The notes beneath the pieces are model-generated. The model saw only the letters and a program-made list of their open reading frames with translations, ran no database searches and was not told where the DNA came from. Source: Xanthomonas hortorum pv. cynarae (GTDB lineage Bacteria; Pseudomonadota; Gammaproteobacteria; Xanthomonadales; Xanthomonadaceae). Taken from it: a stretch of DNA of 64,000 nt. Positions 34,448 to 44,174 of this stretch are shown piece by piece. Numbering within the stretch: the first letter of the stretch is position 1; every line of letters starts with the position of its first letter. The stretch is taken from NCBI RefSeq assembly GCF_002939985.1, contig NZ_MDFM01000006.1, positions 118,404 to 182,403 of the forward strand, read 5' to 3'. Made by a program: the position numbers and the translations under genes.

Positions 34448-35098
34448 TCAACCGGCCGTGCCGGCAAGCGTCTGCTGGAGTTCATCCAGCGACGATTCGA
34501 TTTGGGTCCAGCGCTTGTCGCGCTTCTTTTCCTTGCCTTCGCTGGCTTCGATCAGCAGCGCGGCCTGCTGCAGCAGCAACTCGCCGGCACCGCAGCTTGG
34601 ACGCGCGCCGCTGTAGCGCACGCCATCGACCTGGAACGACAGCACCTCGCCCTCGCTCACCGGCGCGGTGCGACCGGTCGGTGCAAGCTGGGTCAATGCA
34701 GCGGTCCAGTTGCTGACCAGGCGTTTTGCCAACGCCGCCGGAATCGGAATCTCCACCGTTTCCGGGGTCTGCTCGGTGCGGAACTGCACGCTGCCGCGAT
34801 CGCTCTGGCTGACCCAGCTGTAGACGCGCTCGTCGGCGCGGCTATGCCGCAGGGTCCAGTCGGCGGCGCCGTCCTTGCCCGGCAGCAGCGACACGCCGCT
34901 TTCGACACCGCGGGTGGGCAGTGTCAATAGCGACAAGCTCGGCTTGGTAGCGCCGTCGAGCAGCGTGGTCACCGCGGTGCCGTAGTTACCCACCGCCGGC
35001 GGCCAGCCGCGCCCGAGCGTGCTTTCGCATTCGCGCGCTGCCGCAACTGTCCACGGCAGCACGCCCAGCAGGGCGATCGTCAGCAGCGCCGCTCTCAC
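34448..35098 (-). CDS. Secreted protein of unknown function coupled to aceF
   Basis: 216-residue protein between aceF and lpd. The start is a GTG at 35098 that overlaps the aceF stop (GTGA), strongly suggesting coupled translation. The N-terminal AALLTIALLGVLPWTVAAA is a Sec signal peptide. The mature part has two cysteines (one near residue 24 and one in RPSCGAGELL) and a charged C-terminal helix (EASEGKEKKRDKRWTQIESSLDELQQTL). No known catalytic motif is visible. Why a probable periplasmic protein sits inside a pyruvate dehydrogenase operon is not clear. Confidence 0.72.
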   Translation of the reverse strand: MRAALLTIALLGVLPWTVAAARECESTLGRGWPPAVGNYGTAVTTLLDGATKPSLSLLTLPTRGVESGVSLLPGKDGAADWTLRHSRADERVYSWVSQSDRGSVQFRTEQTPETVEIPIPAALAKRLVSNWTAALTQLAPTGRTAPVSEGEVLSFQVDGVRYSGARPSCGAGELLLQQAALLIEASEGKEKKRDKRWTQIESSLDELQQTLAGTAG

Positions 35099-36873
35099 AG
35101 CAGGACGCGTCGCATGTCGGCCAGCACCTGGCTGAGGTAGGTGGTGAAGCGTGCGGCCAGCGCGCCGTCGATGACGCGGTGGTCGTAGCTCAACGACAAC
35201 GGCAGCATCAACTTGGGCGCGAAGTCCTTGCCGTTCCACACCGGCTGGATCGCCGACTTGGACACACCCAGGATCGCCACTTCCGGTGCATTGATGATCG
35301 GCGTGAATGCCGTGCCACCGATGCCGCCGAGCGAGCTGATCGAAAAGCAGCCGCCGCTCATGTCGGCCGGGCCCAGCTTGCCGTCACGCGCCTTCTTGGC
35401 CAGCTCGCCGCTTTCCTGCGCGATCTGCAGCACGCCCTTCTTGTCGACGTCGCGGATCACCGGCACGACCAGGCCGTTCGGGGTGTCGGCGGCAAAGCCG
35501 ATGTTGATGTACTTCTTCAGCGTGAGGTTTTCGCCGGCCGCATCGAGCGAGGCGTTGAACTCGGGGAATTTCTTCAACCCCGCGGCGCTGGCCTTGACCA
35601 GGAAGGCGAGCATGGTCAGCTTGATGCCGGCCTTCTCATTTTCCTTGTTCAGCGCCACGCGCAGGGCTTCCAGGTCGGTGATGTCGGCCGATTCGAACTG
35701 GGTGACGTGCGGAATCATCGCCCAGTTGCGTGCCAGGTTGGCACCGGAAATCTTCTTGATGCGCGACAGCGGCTGGGTTTCGGTCTCGCCGAACTTGCTG
35801 AAGTCCACCTTCGGCCAGGCCAGCAGGTTCAACCCGTTGCCGCCGCCGGCCGGCGCAGCACCGGCTGCGGCAGGCGCGCCGCCGCTGAGTGCGGCCTTGA
35901 CGAAGCGCTGCACGTCTTCGCGGGTGATGCGGCCGCCCTTTTCGCTGCCCTTGAGCTGGTTCAGATCCACGCCCAGCTCGCGTGCGAACACGCGCACCAC
36001 CGGGCTGGCGTAGGCCACCTTGGAAGGCAGCACGCTGTCGGCGTCGAAGGTCACCGGCGGGCTGGACGGGTTGCCGGCCGACGGCTGGCCGCCCTGTGCA
36101 GGCTGCGACGCCTCGCTGGAGCGCGCGCCCTGTACCTGCGCGATCTCGCGCTGGGCCAGCTTGTCCGGTACCGCAGACACCGCGACCGGCTCGACCTTGC
36201 CCGCCGTTTCGGCGGTCTCGGTGGTGGGCTTGGCCGGGGACTGGGCCGCACCGGCACCGCCATCGCTGGCAGCAATGATCGCGACCACATTGCCCCGCGA
36301 GAGCGTGTCGCCGACCTTGACCTTGAGTTCCTTGACCACACCGGCGGCCGAGGACGGCACTTCCATCGTGGCCTTGTCCGACTCCAGCGTGACCAGGCTC
36401 TGGTCCTTGGCGACGGTATCGCCGACGGCGACCAGCACTTCGATCACCGGGATGTCAGTGTAATCACCGATATCGGGCACAAGCGCCTCGACCAGGCCGC
36501 CTTCCGAGGATGCGGCAGGCGCAGCCGGCTCGGCCTTGGCGGCCGGCGCCGGCGCCGGGGCGGCAGCGGGCGCGGCCTTGGCCGGAGCAGCGGGCGCAGC
36601 AGCAGGTGCCGCGGCGGTCTCGGCGCCGGCATCGGCCACTTCGATCAATGCGACCAGCGCGCCCTGCGACAGCGAATCGCCGACCTTGACCTTGATCTCC
36701 TTGACCACGCCGGACACCGACGAGGGCACTTCCATCGTGGCCTTGTCCGATTCCAGCGTGACCAGGCTCTGGTCCTTGCTGACCGTATCGCCGACCGACA
36801 CCAGCACCTCGATTACCGGGACATCGCTGTAGTCACCGATATCGGGGACAAGTGCTTCCTTGATTTCGGCCAT
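35095..36873 (-). CDS. aceF: Dihydrolipoamide acetyltransferase (E2) of pyruvate dehydrogenase
   Basis: 592-residue core subunit. Two lipoyl domains have lipoylated lysines near 44 and 167, both in LVTLESDKATMEVPS. Ala/Pro-rich linkers follow, then a peripheral-subunit-binding domain (SPVVRVFARELGVDLNQLKGSEKGGRITREDVQ, about residues 288-320). The catalytic domain ends with SLSYDHRVIDGALAARF, whose His and Asp make up the active site. It transfers the acetyl group from E1 to coenzyme A. E1 (aceE) is not in the window. It is followed by a coupled small gene and by lpd. Confidence 0.97.
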   Translation of the reverse strand: MAEIKEALVPDIGDYSDVPVIEVLVSVGDTVSKDQSLVTLESDKATMEVPSSVSGVVKEIKVKVGDSLSQGALVALIEVADAGAETAAAPAAAPAAPAKAAPAAAPAPAPAAKAEPAAPAASSEGGLVEALVPDIGDYTDIPVIEVLVAVGDTVAKDQSLVTLESDKATMEVPSSAAGVVKELKVKVGDTLSRGNVVAIIAASDGGAGAAQSPAKPTTETAETAGKVEPVAVSAVPDKLAQREIAQVQGARSSEASQPAQGGQPSAGNPSSPPVTFDADSVLPSKVAYASPVVRVFARELGVDLNQLKGSEKGGRITREDVQRFVKAALSGGAPAAAGAAPAGGGNGLNLLAWPKVDFSKFGETETQPLSRIKKISGANLARNWAMIPHVTQFESADITDLEALRVALNKENEKAGIKLTMLAFLVKASAAGLKKFPEFNASLDAAGENLTLKKYINIGFAADTPNGLVVPVIRDVDKKGVLQIAQESGELAKKARDGKLGPADMSGGCFSISSLGGIGGTAFTPIINAPEVAILGVSKSAIQPVWNGKDFAPKLMLPLSLSYDHRVIDGALAARFTTYLSQVLADMRRVLL

Positions 36874-37001
36874 ACGGGGAACTCCGGCAACAGAATGGGG
36901 AAACCCCTATTGTGGCCGGCTGCGGGCCGCAGCGCCAACCATTGCCGTGGAAAAAGTCGCGCATCGGGTGGGATGCAGCGTTTGCGCACGCACGCGCTGG
37001 A

Positions 37002-37760
37002 TCATTTCGAGGCGCGTCGATCCACCCGCAACAGTTGCAGTGGCTCGCCCGAGGGCAAACGATACGCCAGCGCATTGTCCAAGCCATCGAGCGCTTCCAC
37101 CCGCTCGCACAGTTGCTGCGCGCGCGGCCGCAATGCACGTGCCTGCGGCTCGATCAGGCGCTCGATGCGCGCTTCCACGCCATCCAGCGACCGCAGCTGC
37201 ACATCGTTACCGGTCAGTGCCGACTGCACCGCACCGGCGACGACATCGCCGATCAGTTGCGGCAACAGCTCGGCCACCATCGCGCCGATGTCGTCATCAA
37301 TATCGATCGTGGTGAGCTGGCTTTTGCTGAAGCTCTGCTTCAAGCGGGTATCGATCTTCTCGCGCACGTTCGCCATCTGGGTGCGGGTGGCCTCCGGGGT
37401 GCGGCTGAAACCGGCCGCCACTTCGCCCAGCGCGGTGACGGCGATGTCGGCGGCTTCGCGCCCGACCTCCTGCGCCAGCGGTACCACGTCGCGGGTCTGC
37501 CGCTCGAACTGGATCAAGCGGGCGCGATCGTCCGCGCTCAGCGCGACCCAGCGGTCGTCGACGAACAACGCGCCCTGGCGCATCACCAGGCGCTGCGGCG
37601 TGCCCGATTCGCGGATCAGGATCAGGCTGCGCGAGTTGAGCGTGAGGTCGTAGTCGCTGCTGACTTCGCAGTGCAGGTCTTCGGCCGCTGCCGCGTCCAC
37701 GACACCGAACATGCCTGCTAGCAGCCCTAGCGCCATCATCAATCCGTGCTTGCTCGTCAT
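37002..37760 (-). CDS. DUF2884 family periplasmic protein (YggN-like)
   Basis: 252-residue protein with a Sec signal peptide (GLMMALGLLAGMFGVVDAAAA, cleavage about residue 25). The mature part starts EDLHCEVSSDYDLTLNSRSLILIRESG and resembles YggN/DUF2884. It then becomes strongly helical, for example FERQTRDVVPLAQEVGREAADIAVTALGEV and the late charged helices with AQQLCERVEALD. The function of the family is unknown. No operon partner; 128 bases lie between its end and the aceF start. Confidence 0.75.
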   Translation of the reverse strand: MTSKHGLMMALGLLAGMFGVVDAAAAEDLHCEVSSDYDLTLNSRSLILIRESGTPQRLVMRQGALFVDDRWVALSADDRARLIQFERQTRDVVPLAQEVGREAADIAVTALGEVAAGFSRTPEATRTQMANVREKIDTRLKQSFSKSQLTTIDIDDDIGAMVAELLPQLIGDVVAGAVQSALTGNDVQLRSLDGVEARIERLIEPQARALRPRAQQLCERVEALDGLDNALAYRLPSGEPLQLLRVDRRASK

Positions 37761-38011
37761 CGCGCTGCTCCGTTGTGCATTGGGTGCAGCATGCCCGCGC
37801 GTGCCGGGCGCGTGCCTGTGCCGGACGCTGGCATGACTTCTGGCCGATAGCGGTGCCGCAGCCGGTCAAATTGGCGCTGCAGTTGGTATGCGCGTTGGTT
37901 CAAGCCGCTAAAACGCGTGCACATCGCTCGACTGGCATCATGCGCCTCGCTCGTGTCTCGATCATGGGCATGTCTTCGATCACGACGTCGATGCATGCCT
38001 GGCCAACGTCG

Positions 38012-38572
38012 CTAGTCCAAGGCATCGCGCAACGGCTGCCAGGCGTCGCACAACAGCTGCAGCGACCACGCTGCGTTGGCCGGACTGGTGGACGGCAACG
38101 CCCACACCGGCACTGACTGCAACTGCGTAGGCAACAGCGGTTGCACGTGCCGACGCCACGCCTGCGCCGCAGCGGCACCATTGCAGGCCACCGCGCGCAG
38201 CTGCGGCAGCGTCGCCAGGCGCGCCGCCAACGGATTGACCACGATGCTGCTGGCGACGATGGCCGTATCCAGGCTCCCGCGCCGTTCGCATTGGCCGATC
38301 ACATCCCACAAGCCGATGCCGCAGTGCGCCAACGCCCCCAGACGTTCGGCATACGCAGCGCTTGCATCGATACCCAGCAAAACCTGCATCAACGGCCAGA
38401 ACCGATTGCGTGGGTGCGCGTAGTACATCGCCGCGTCCAGCGAGGCGTTGCCGGGCATCGAACCGAGCACCAAGACACGGCAATCGCCAGGAATGTGCGC
38501 TGGCAGGCCTTGCAACACGTCGTTTTTCGTCACGGCGATCGCACCTGGGTGAATGTCTTTTTCAGCTTGCAT
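38012..38572 (-). CDS. DNA-deoxyinosine glycosylase (uracil-DNA glycosylase superfamily)
   Basis: 186-residue protein with the signatures of the hypoxanthine-DNA-glycosylase group: VLVLGSMPGNASLDAAMYYAHPRNRFWPLM (about residues 34-63) and the downstream HCGIGLWDVIGQCERRGSLD. The C-terminal WALPSTSPANA is the DNA-insertion/catalytic loop counterpart. It probably removes hypoxanthine or other deaminated bases from DNA in base-excision repair. Length is normal (about 160-190). It is divergent to the OmpW-like gene. Confidence 0.88.
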   Translation of the reverse strand: MQAEKDIHPGAIAVTKNDVLQGLPAHIPGDCRVLVLGSMPGNASLDAAMYYAHPRNRFWPLMQVLLGIDASAAYAERLGALAHCGIGLWDVIGQCERRGSLDTAIVASSIVVNPLAARLATLPQLRAVACNGAAAAQAWRRHVQPLLPTQLQSVPVWALPSTSPANAAWSLQLLCDAWQPLRDALD

Positions 38573-38713
38573 GTCGCAACCACGGCCTTCTTCGGAAACT
38601 TGCTGAACAAACGAAATTTTAGCGAGCTGCGGGTGGGCGTGGATTCAGATTTTCAGGAATAGCTTTGGCGCGGCCCACTCCACGGGCCCAACAAGAACAC
38701 GAGGAGACCCCCA

Positions 38714-39385
38714 ATGCGTTCCATTTCCATCCTGAGCCTGGCTGCTGTATCCGCACTTGCGTTTGCGCCGTCTGCATTTGCACAAGACACCACCTACACC
38801 GGTGACACCTCCTCGGCTTCCACCAGCGCCGATAGCGCCTCTGGCAAGCATTGGGCAGTGGTCGGCGGTGTGGCCCTGATCAAGCCGAAGAACGACCCGG
38901 CTCCGGGCCTGGACGTCGATGGCGGCCCGGCGCCGACGCTGAGCGCCAGCTACTACATCAACGACAACTGGGCAGTTGAACTGTGGGGCGCAGCCGACAA
39001 GTTCAACCACCGCGTCAACGCCGATGGCGTGGGCAAGGTCGGTACCGTTGAGCAGCAGCCGATCGCCATCAGCGGCCAGTACCACTTCGGCCAGGCCGAT
39101 AACGTGTTCCGTCCGTTCGTGGGCGTGGGCTACTACGAGTCGAACTTCAGCAACGAGAAGATCGACGCAGCCTCGGCCAGCGGCCAGCACGTGGGCCTGG
39201 ACACCGCCAAGGGTGTCATCGGCACCGTCGGCGTGGACATGAACATCAACTCCACCTGGTTCGCACGTGCCGACGCCCGCTACATGCGTTCGCGTCCGGA
39301 ACTGCGCGAAGGCGGCCAGGGCACCGGCAGCGAACTGGAACTCGATCCGTGGACCGTCGGCTTCGGTGTCGGCGCGCGCTTCTAA
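38714..39385 (+). CDS. OmpW-family outer-membrane protein
   Basis: 223-residue protein with a Sec signal peptide (residues 1-23, cleavage at FAQ). The mature barrel contains SASYYINDNWAVELWGAADKF and ISGQYHFGQADNVFRPFVGVGYYESNF, recognisable OmpW features. It ends in GARF with the terminal Phe of outer-membrane proteins. Eight strands are expected, with a channel for small hydrophobic molecules. A Ser/Thr-rich stretch (GDTSSASTSADSASG, about residues 30-45) is inserted after the signal. A strong terminator follows. Confidence 0.9.
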   Translation: MRSISILSLAAVSALAFAPSAFAQDTTYTGDTSSASTSADSASGKHWAVVGGVALIKPKNDPAPGLDVDGGPAPTLSASYYINDNWAVELWGAADKFNHRVNADGVGKVGTVEQQPIAISGQYHFGQADNVFRPFVGVGYYESNFSNEKIDAASASGQHVGLDTAKGVIGTVGVDMNINSTWFARADARYMRSRPELREGGQGTGSELELDPWTVGFGVGARF

Positions 39386-39415
39386 GCAAGTTCGACCAAG
39401 CGTGAGTGTCAGTTG

Positions 39416-39447
39416 AAGAAAAACGGGCCGCAAGGCCCGTTTTTTTA
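39416..39447. terminator. Bidirectional terminator after the OmpW-like gene
   Basis: AAAAACGGGCC-GCAA-GGCCCGTTTTTTT, a perfect stem with a four-base loop and T-runs on both strands. Confidence 0.93.
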
Positions 39448-39636
39448 TGCGCGGAAATCGTGGCGCTCTATCGATTTCGGAGCGCTAGATCGCGCGAGCT
39501 GTGTGCGAACGCTGCGCGTGATAGGCGGCCCACCCGCGCCACTCCCAACTCCTACTCCGTACCAGTGTTAGTGCCGGTGCCGGTGCCGTGCCGGTGCCAG
39601 CGAAGCATCGAGATGCGCTCACGTGCAGGCGCCAGC

Positions 39637-40194
39637 TCAACGCCAGTAAACGCTGCCGCGCAGGCGCGCACTGCGCCAACGCCACCACAGCAAGGTGGCA
39701 TACGCGAGTGCATAACCGAGCAATACGCCGGCCGCGCCCAGCAAACTCGCATGACTGAGCCAGCCTTCCGTGGGCCAGGCCACACCCTGCCAGGCGCTGC
39801 GCCAGCCCTGCACCATGCCGGCGATGACGCGTACCACCACCAACGCCGTCACTGCGAGCACCAGCCACAGATTGGGCCGGTAAAACAGGCCCTGCTGGGT
39901 ACGTTCGAAGCGGGTCAACCGCAATGCCAGCAGACCCAAGGCCAGCCCGCAGGCCCAGCCGAATGCGGCGTGGCTGATCGCGCCGGGCCAGAACGCCGCA
40001 GCAACCAGCGCGAAAATGACGAACAACACGTTGGAGAGCGCAGCCGAGGCCAGATTGATCATCAACAACCAGCCACGCGCCTGTCGCCGCGCAGTACCGA
40101 CACGGAAGCGCTGCACCAGCGACAACGGAAACAGCACCGCGAACACCGCCAGAGCGATGATCACGGCCAGCGGAATAGCGAGGAGAAGTGGCAT
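39637..40194 (-). CDS. Integral membrane protein, possibly DUF1453/CcdC-like
   Basis: 185-residue protein with about five hydrophobic helices spread over residues 3-25, 45-70, 75-92, 110-128 and 150-170. It has an RRQARG turn after the first helix, as in CcdC/DUF1453 proteins. The function of that family is not established. It is divergent from nothing obvious and sits convergent to the OmpW-like gene, upstream of the met genes on the same strand but with a 161-base gap. Family assignment is tentative. Confidence 0.65.
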   Translation of the reverse strand: MPLLLAIPLAVIIALAVFAVLFPLSLVQRFRVGTARRQARGWLLMINLASAALSNVLFVIFALVAAAFWPGAISHAAFGWACGLALGLLALRLTRFERTQQGLFYRPNLWLVLAVTALVVVRVIAGMVQGWRSAWQGVAWPTEGWLSHASLLGAAGVLLGYALAYATLLWWRWRSARLRGSVYWR

Positions 40195-40355
40195 CAGATA
40201 CTCAGTTGCGGCGAACGGTGGTTAGCAAAACATCGCGGGCGCACGTCAGGCGGATGTGACGGCGCGCCTAGAACCGCAGTGCACGCGGAATGTGTGCCGC
40301 GACGGGTACCGATCGCACCCGCCTGGCCACTGCACAGCTGTCTTGATGGCCGCTC

Positions 40356-41159
40356 TTAGAACGCCGGCAACACCGCGCCTTTGTACTTCTGCTCGATGAA
40401 GGCCTTCACTTCGGGGCTGGTCAAGGCCTTGGCGAGCTTCTGCACGCGCGCATCGTCCTTGTTGTCCGGGCGGGCTACCAGGAAGTTCACGTACGGCGAG
40501 TCCTTGCTTTCGATCGCCAGCGCATCGCGGGTCGGATTGAGCCCGGCGTCGAGTGCGTAGTTGGTGTTGATCAGCGCCAGATCGACCTGGTCGAGCACAC
40601 GCGGCAGCATTGCCGAATCGAGCTCGCGGAACTTCAGCTGCTTGGGGTTCTCGACGATGTCGCGCTGGCTGGACAACGCGTTGCTGGGATCCTTGAGTTT
40701 GATCACGCCGGCCTTGTCGAGCAGGATCAGCGCGCGGCTGTTGTTGCTAGGGTCGTTGGGGATCACCACGTCCGCGCCGGTGGGCAGTTCGGCCAGCGTC
40801 TTGAACCGGCGCGAATAGGCACCGAACGGTTCGATATGTACGCCGACCACGGTCACCAGCTGGCTCTTGCGGTCGCGGTTGTAGGCGTCCAGATACGGCT
40901 CGGTCTGGAAGTAATTGACGTCGATCTGCTTCTGCACGACCTGGTCGTTGGGCTGCACGTAGTCGTTGAACACGCGCACGTCCAGCTTGACGCCCTGCTT
41001 GGCCAGCAGCGGTTCGACCACCTCCAGGATTTCGGCATGCGGCACTGCAGTGGCGGCCACGGTGAGCGTGTCACCGCCGCTGCTGCCACCGTTACCGCCG
41101 CAGGAGGCCAACGCCAGCGTGGCCGCAGCCAGGAGGGAACGAAACGCGAATGTGCTCAT
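40356..41159 (-). CDS. metQ: Methionine-binding lipoprotein of the MetNIQ importer
   Basis: 267-residue substrate-binding protein with a lipobox LALASC; Cys20 is the lipidated residue. The NlpA/MetQ signature is seen in AVPHAEILEVVEPLLAKQGVKLDVRVFNDYVQPN and VNYFQTEPYL, and the ligand region has PNDPSNNSRALILL. It captures methionine (D or L) in the periplasm and passes it to MetI/MetN. The start at 41159 gives a proper lipoprotein signal. Last gene of metNIQ, 136 bases after metI. Confidence 0.95.
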   Translation of the reverse strand: MSTFAFRSLLAAATLALASCGGNGGSSGGDTLTVAATAVPHAEILEVVEPLLAKQGVKLDVRVFNDYVQPNDQVVQKQIDVNYFQTEPYLDAYNRDRKSQLVTVVGVHIEPFGAYSRRFKTLAELPTGADVVIPNDPSNNSRALILLDKAGVIKLKDPSNALSSQRDIVENPKQLKFRELDSAMLPRVLDQVDLALINTNYALDAGLNPTRDALAIESKDSPYVNFLVARPDNKDDARVQKLAKALTSPEVKAFIEQKYKGAVLPAF

Positions 41160-41295
41160 GTAGGGATCCGTGGGAGGAGGAATGCGGCACTGCCGCAAGA
41201 GGTAAACCTAGCAGACCGCGGGTGCAGCGGCGATTCGCAAGCCCATGTTTCGTGCGTGACCCTCCGCGCCACGCGGCACCCGGTCGCAGCCGACC

Positions 41296-41991
41296 TCAGC
41301 GCCGGCTGTAACGCGCCACCAGCCGGTCGCCCAGCATCTGCAACAACTGCACCAGCACCAGCAGGGCGATCACGGTGACCAGCGCGACATCCGAATGCGA
41401 GCGCAAATAGCCTTCGCGATAGGCCACATCGCCCAGGCCGCCCGAGCCGATCGCACCGCCCATCGCAGTGAAGCCGATCAGCGCGATGGTGGTCACGGTG
41501 GCACCGGCAATCAGCCCCGGGCGCGCTTCGGGCAGCAACACACGAAATACCAGTTGCCACGTGGTGGCGCCCATCGCCTGGCTGGCTTCGATAATGCCGC
41601 GGTCCACCTCGCGCAAGGCGGTTTCCACCAGCCGCGCGTAGAACGGTGCAGCGCCGACCACCAACGGCAGGATCGCGCCGCGCACGCCCAGCGAGGTGCC
41701 CATCAACATCAGCGTGAGCGGAATCATCGCAATCATCAGGATGATGAAAGGCACCGAGCGCAGCAGATTGATCAGCGCCGCGAGTGCGCCGTACAGCACC
41801 GGGCGGCGGCGTAGTTGGGGCGCGCCGCACAGGAACAGCGCGACGCCCAGCGGCAGGCCGATCAACAACGTCAGCGGCAGCGCGCCGGCCAGCATCAGCA
41901 AGGTGTCGAGCGTGGCCTGGCCGATATCGCCCCACTTGCCGGCATCGAGATTGCGGAAGAACCCATTGGCAGTGGCGATCAACAGAGTCAT
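41296..41991 (-). CDS. metI: Methionine ABC transporter permease
   Basis: 231-residue permease with five to six membrane helices and the EAA-type coupling motif ([25 protein letters not shown], about residues 140-165) that docks on MetN. It overlaps metN by four bases (ATGA), so the two are translationally coupled. Size is typical for MetI. Confidence 0.96.
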   Translation of the reverse strand: MTLLIATANGFFRNLDAGKWGDIGQATLDTLLMLAGALPLTLLIGLPLGVALFLCGAPQLRRRPVLYGALAALINLLRSVPFIILMIAMIPLTLMLMGTSLGVRGAILPLVVGAAPFYARLVETALREVDRGIIEASQAMGATTWQLVFRVLLPEARPGLIAGATVTTIALIGFTAMGGAIGSGGLGDVAYREGYLRSHSDVALVTVIALLVLVQLLQMLGDRLVARYSRR

Positions 41992-42995
41992 ACGCGCAGA
42001 TCCTCCACTTGCACACCGGCCGCGACGAAGCCGGCACGTGCCGCGTTATGGTCGCCGCCGGTCAAGGCGACGATGAGCTGGCCGTACGGGGTGTCCTTGA
42101 TGCGGTCCACGCGCCCGGACAGGATGTTGTAGTCCACGCCTGTCTCGCGCGCGATGCGGCCCAGCACCGGTTCGTAGGTGCCGTTGCCCAGGAAGGTCAG
42201 CCGCACGATGCGCCCGCCCACCGCAGCGAAGTCGCGATGCAGCTCGGCTTCGTCCACGTGCTCGGCTTCGGAGACGAAGCGCCGGGTGGTGGCGTGCTGC
42301 GGATGCAGGAACACCTCGGTCACCGGGCCGGTTTCGACCAGCTTGCCGGCGTCCAGCACTGCCACGCGGTCGCAGACGCGGCGGATCACGTCCATCTCAT
42401 GGGTGATCAGCACGATGGTCAGGCCCAGCTCGCGGTTGATCTGCGCCAGCAGTTGCAGCACCGAGGCGGTGGTCTGCGGATCCAGCGCGCTGGTGGCCTC
42501 ATCGCACAGCAGGATCTGCGGCCGGGTGGCCAACGCGCGCGCAATACCGACGCGCTGCTTCTGCCCGCCGGACAACTGCGCCGGGTACTTGTTGGCGTGC
42601 TGTTCCAGCCCCACCCGCGCCAGCAACTCGGCCACACGCGTATCGACCTCGGCGCGCGGGGTGCCGGCAAGTTCCAGCGGAAACGCCACATTGCCGGCCA
42701 CGGTGCGCAAAGACAGCAGGTTGAAGTGCTGGAAGATCATGCCGATACGGCGGCGCAGCGTGCGCAGGCCCTGGCTGTCCAGCGCGGTGACGTCCTCGTC
42801 GCCGATCAGCAGGCGCCCGCCGCTGGGTTCTTCCAGCCGGTTGATCAGCCGGATCAACGTGGATTTGCCGGCGCCGGAATGGCCGATGATGCCGAACACT
42901 TCGCCGGGGCCGATCCGCAGATCGAGCGGGTGCAGCGCCACGATCTGGCGACCGTCAACGGAATAAGACTTGTGCAGGCGCTGAAACTGGATCAC
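41988..42995 (-). CDS. metN: Methionine ABC transporter ATP-binding protein
   Basis: 335-residue ATPase: Walker [10 protein letters not shown], signature [12 protein letters not shown], Walker [14 protein letters not shown] and H-loop ITHEMDVI. The C-terminal NIL domain (about residues 260-335, [21 protein letters not shown]) binds methionine and inhibits transport when methionine is plentiful. I saw no SAM riboswitch or MetJ box upstream, only a heptamer-type inverted repeat at 43070. First gene of metNIQ. Confidence 0.96.
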   Translation of the reverse strand: MIQFQRLHKSYSVDGRQIVALHPLDLRIGPGEVFGIIGHSGAGKSTLIRLINRLEEPSGGRLLIGDEDVTALDSQGLRTLRRRIGMIFQHFNLLSLRTVAGNVAFPLELAGTPRAEVDTRVAELLARVGLEQHANKYPAQLSGGQKQRVGIARALATRPQILLCDEATSALDPQTTASVLQLLAQINRELGLTIVLITHEMDVIRRVCDRVAVLDAGKLVETGPVTEVFLHPQHATTRRFVSEAEHVDEAELHRDFAAVGGRIVRLTFLGNGTYEPVLGRIARETGVDYNILSGRVDRIKDTPYGQLIVALTGGDHNAARAGFVAAGVQVEDLRV

Positions 42996-43069
42996 CGCGC
43001 GTGGCCGATTGGGGGGCCGTGAAGCCTACCAGTCAATGTTTGCGGACGATATTCCATTGAGTTCTAAGG

Positions 43070-43173
43070 TGGGGATTTGGGAGTCGGGATTGGGGATTCG
43101 TAACAGCCAAAGCGCCTTGCCGTTGCTCTAGCCAATCCCCAATCCCCAATCCCCAATCCCGACTCCCCAATCA
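43070..43173. repeat. Inverted GGGGATT-type repeat between metN and the EamA gene
   Basis: Arms of 20 bases are perfect: GGGAGTCGGGATTGGGGATT (43079-43098) and its complement at 43148-43167. Extra ATCCCCA units lie inside. It is related to the repeats in the atp operon and at 58847. Confidence 0.9.
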
Positions 43174-44067
43174 CGGCTTATCCAACGACATCGGCCGATC
43201 CGCCTTGCGAATCCGCTCCCGCCGCAACAAATACAGCCCGCTGGCGACGATGATGCCGGCGCCGGTCCAGGTCCAGTTGTCTGGCAGGGTCTGCCACAGC
43301 AGCCAATCCCAGCCGATCACCCAGACCAGGCCGGTGTATTCCAGCGGCGCGATCATCGAGGCCTCGCCGCGCAGGAAGGCCTGGGTCAGCGCAATCTGCC
43401 CCAGAGCCCCGGCCAGGCCCATGCCGGCGATCAACCAGGCGTGTTCGCCCCGCAACGGCACCCAGCCGGGGATCGCCAGCAGGCCGGCACCGATCGCCAT
43501 GAACAGCAGAAACCACACCACCATCGCCTGAGGGGTATCGGTACGCGTCAGCAAGCTCACGGTGATGGCCGCGATGGCGTAGGCAGTAGCGGCCAGCAGC
43601 ACCATCAGGCCGGGCAGCGAGATCAGCCCGTCCACCCCGGGGCGCAGCACCAAGATGACGCCGACCAGGCCAATGCCAATCGCGGTCCAGCGCCGCGGGC
43701 CCACATGCTCACCCAGCAACGGCACCGATAGCGCCGCCACCAGCAACGGCGCCACGAAATACAGCGTGTAGGCGGTGGACAGCGGCATGCGCTTCAAGCC
43801 GTAGACGAAGCAGCCGATCATCACCATGCCCAGCACCCCGCGCAGCAGATGCAGCCCCCAGCGCACCGGCACGATCGAACGCGGCCCGGCGGTGGCGAAC
43901 ACCCACACCAGTACGAACGGAAGCGAGGCGGCGGCGCGCAACAAGGTGACCTGCAGCGGTGGGTAATGCGCCGACAACAGCTTCATGCCCGCATCCATCA
44001 GCGAGAAGCAGGCCACGGCGGCCACCATCCAGGTGATGGCGGGAAGCGGAGAACGGGTGTTGGGCAT
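43171..44067 (-). CDS. EamA/RhaT-family (DMT) transporter
   Basis: 298-residue inner-membrane protein with ten predicted helices in two EamA repeats (about residues 8-140 and 150-285). Typical phrases are RAAASLPFVLVWVFA, LYFVAPLLVAALSVPLLGEHVGPRRW and APLEYTGLVWVIGWDWLLW. Such transporters export metabolites such as amino acids or nucleosides; the substrate here is unknown. It is divergent from yajQ with 107 bases between start codons. Confidence 0.92.
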   Translation of the reverse strand: MPNTRSPLPAITWMVAAVACFSLMDAGMKLLSAHYPPLQVTLLRAAASLPFVLVWVFATAGPRSIVPVRWGLHLLRGVLGMVMIGCFVYGLKRMPLSTAYTLYFVAPLLVAALSVPLLGEHVGPRRWTAIGIGLVGVILVLRPGVDGLISLPGLMVLLAATAYAIAAITVSLLTRTDTPQAMVVWFLLFMAIGAGLLAIPGWVPLRGEHAWLIAGMGLAGALGQIALTQAFLRGEASMIAPLEYTGLVWVIGWDWLLWQTLPDNWTWTGAGIIVASGLYLLRRERIRKADRPMSLDKP

Positions 44068-44174
44068 GACGCATTATCGCTACGCCTGCGCACCGACCGC
44101 CAACCCCCGTCTCGACAGTACGCACGACGCGATGCCCTAGAATGGCGGCTGTTTTCAGATAGCAGGAGCTTTGC

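Noticed and set aside
32320-34716. 798-codon plus-strand frame opposite lpd
   Set aside because: Antisense shadow of lpd and the next gene; no start site and no domain.
42996-43170. SAM riboswitch or MetJ box before metN
   Set aside because: No S-box-like stem or AGACGTCT repeats are visible; only the heptamer inverted repeat is present.
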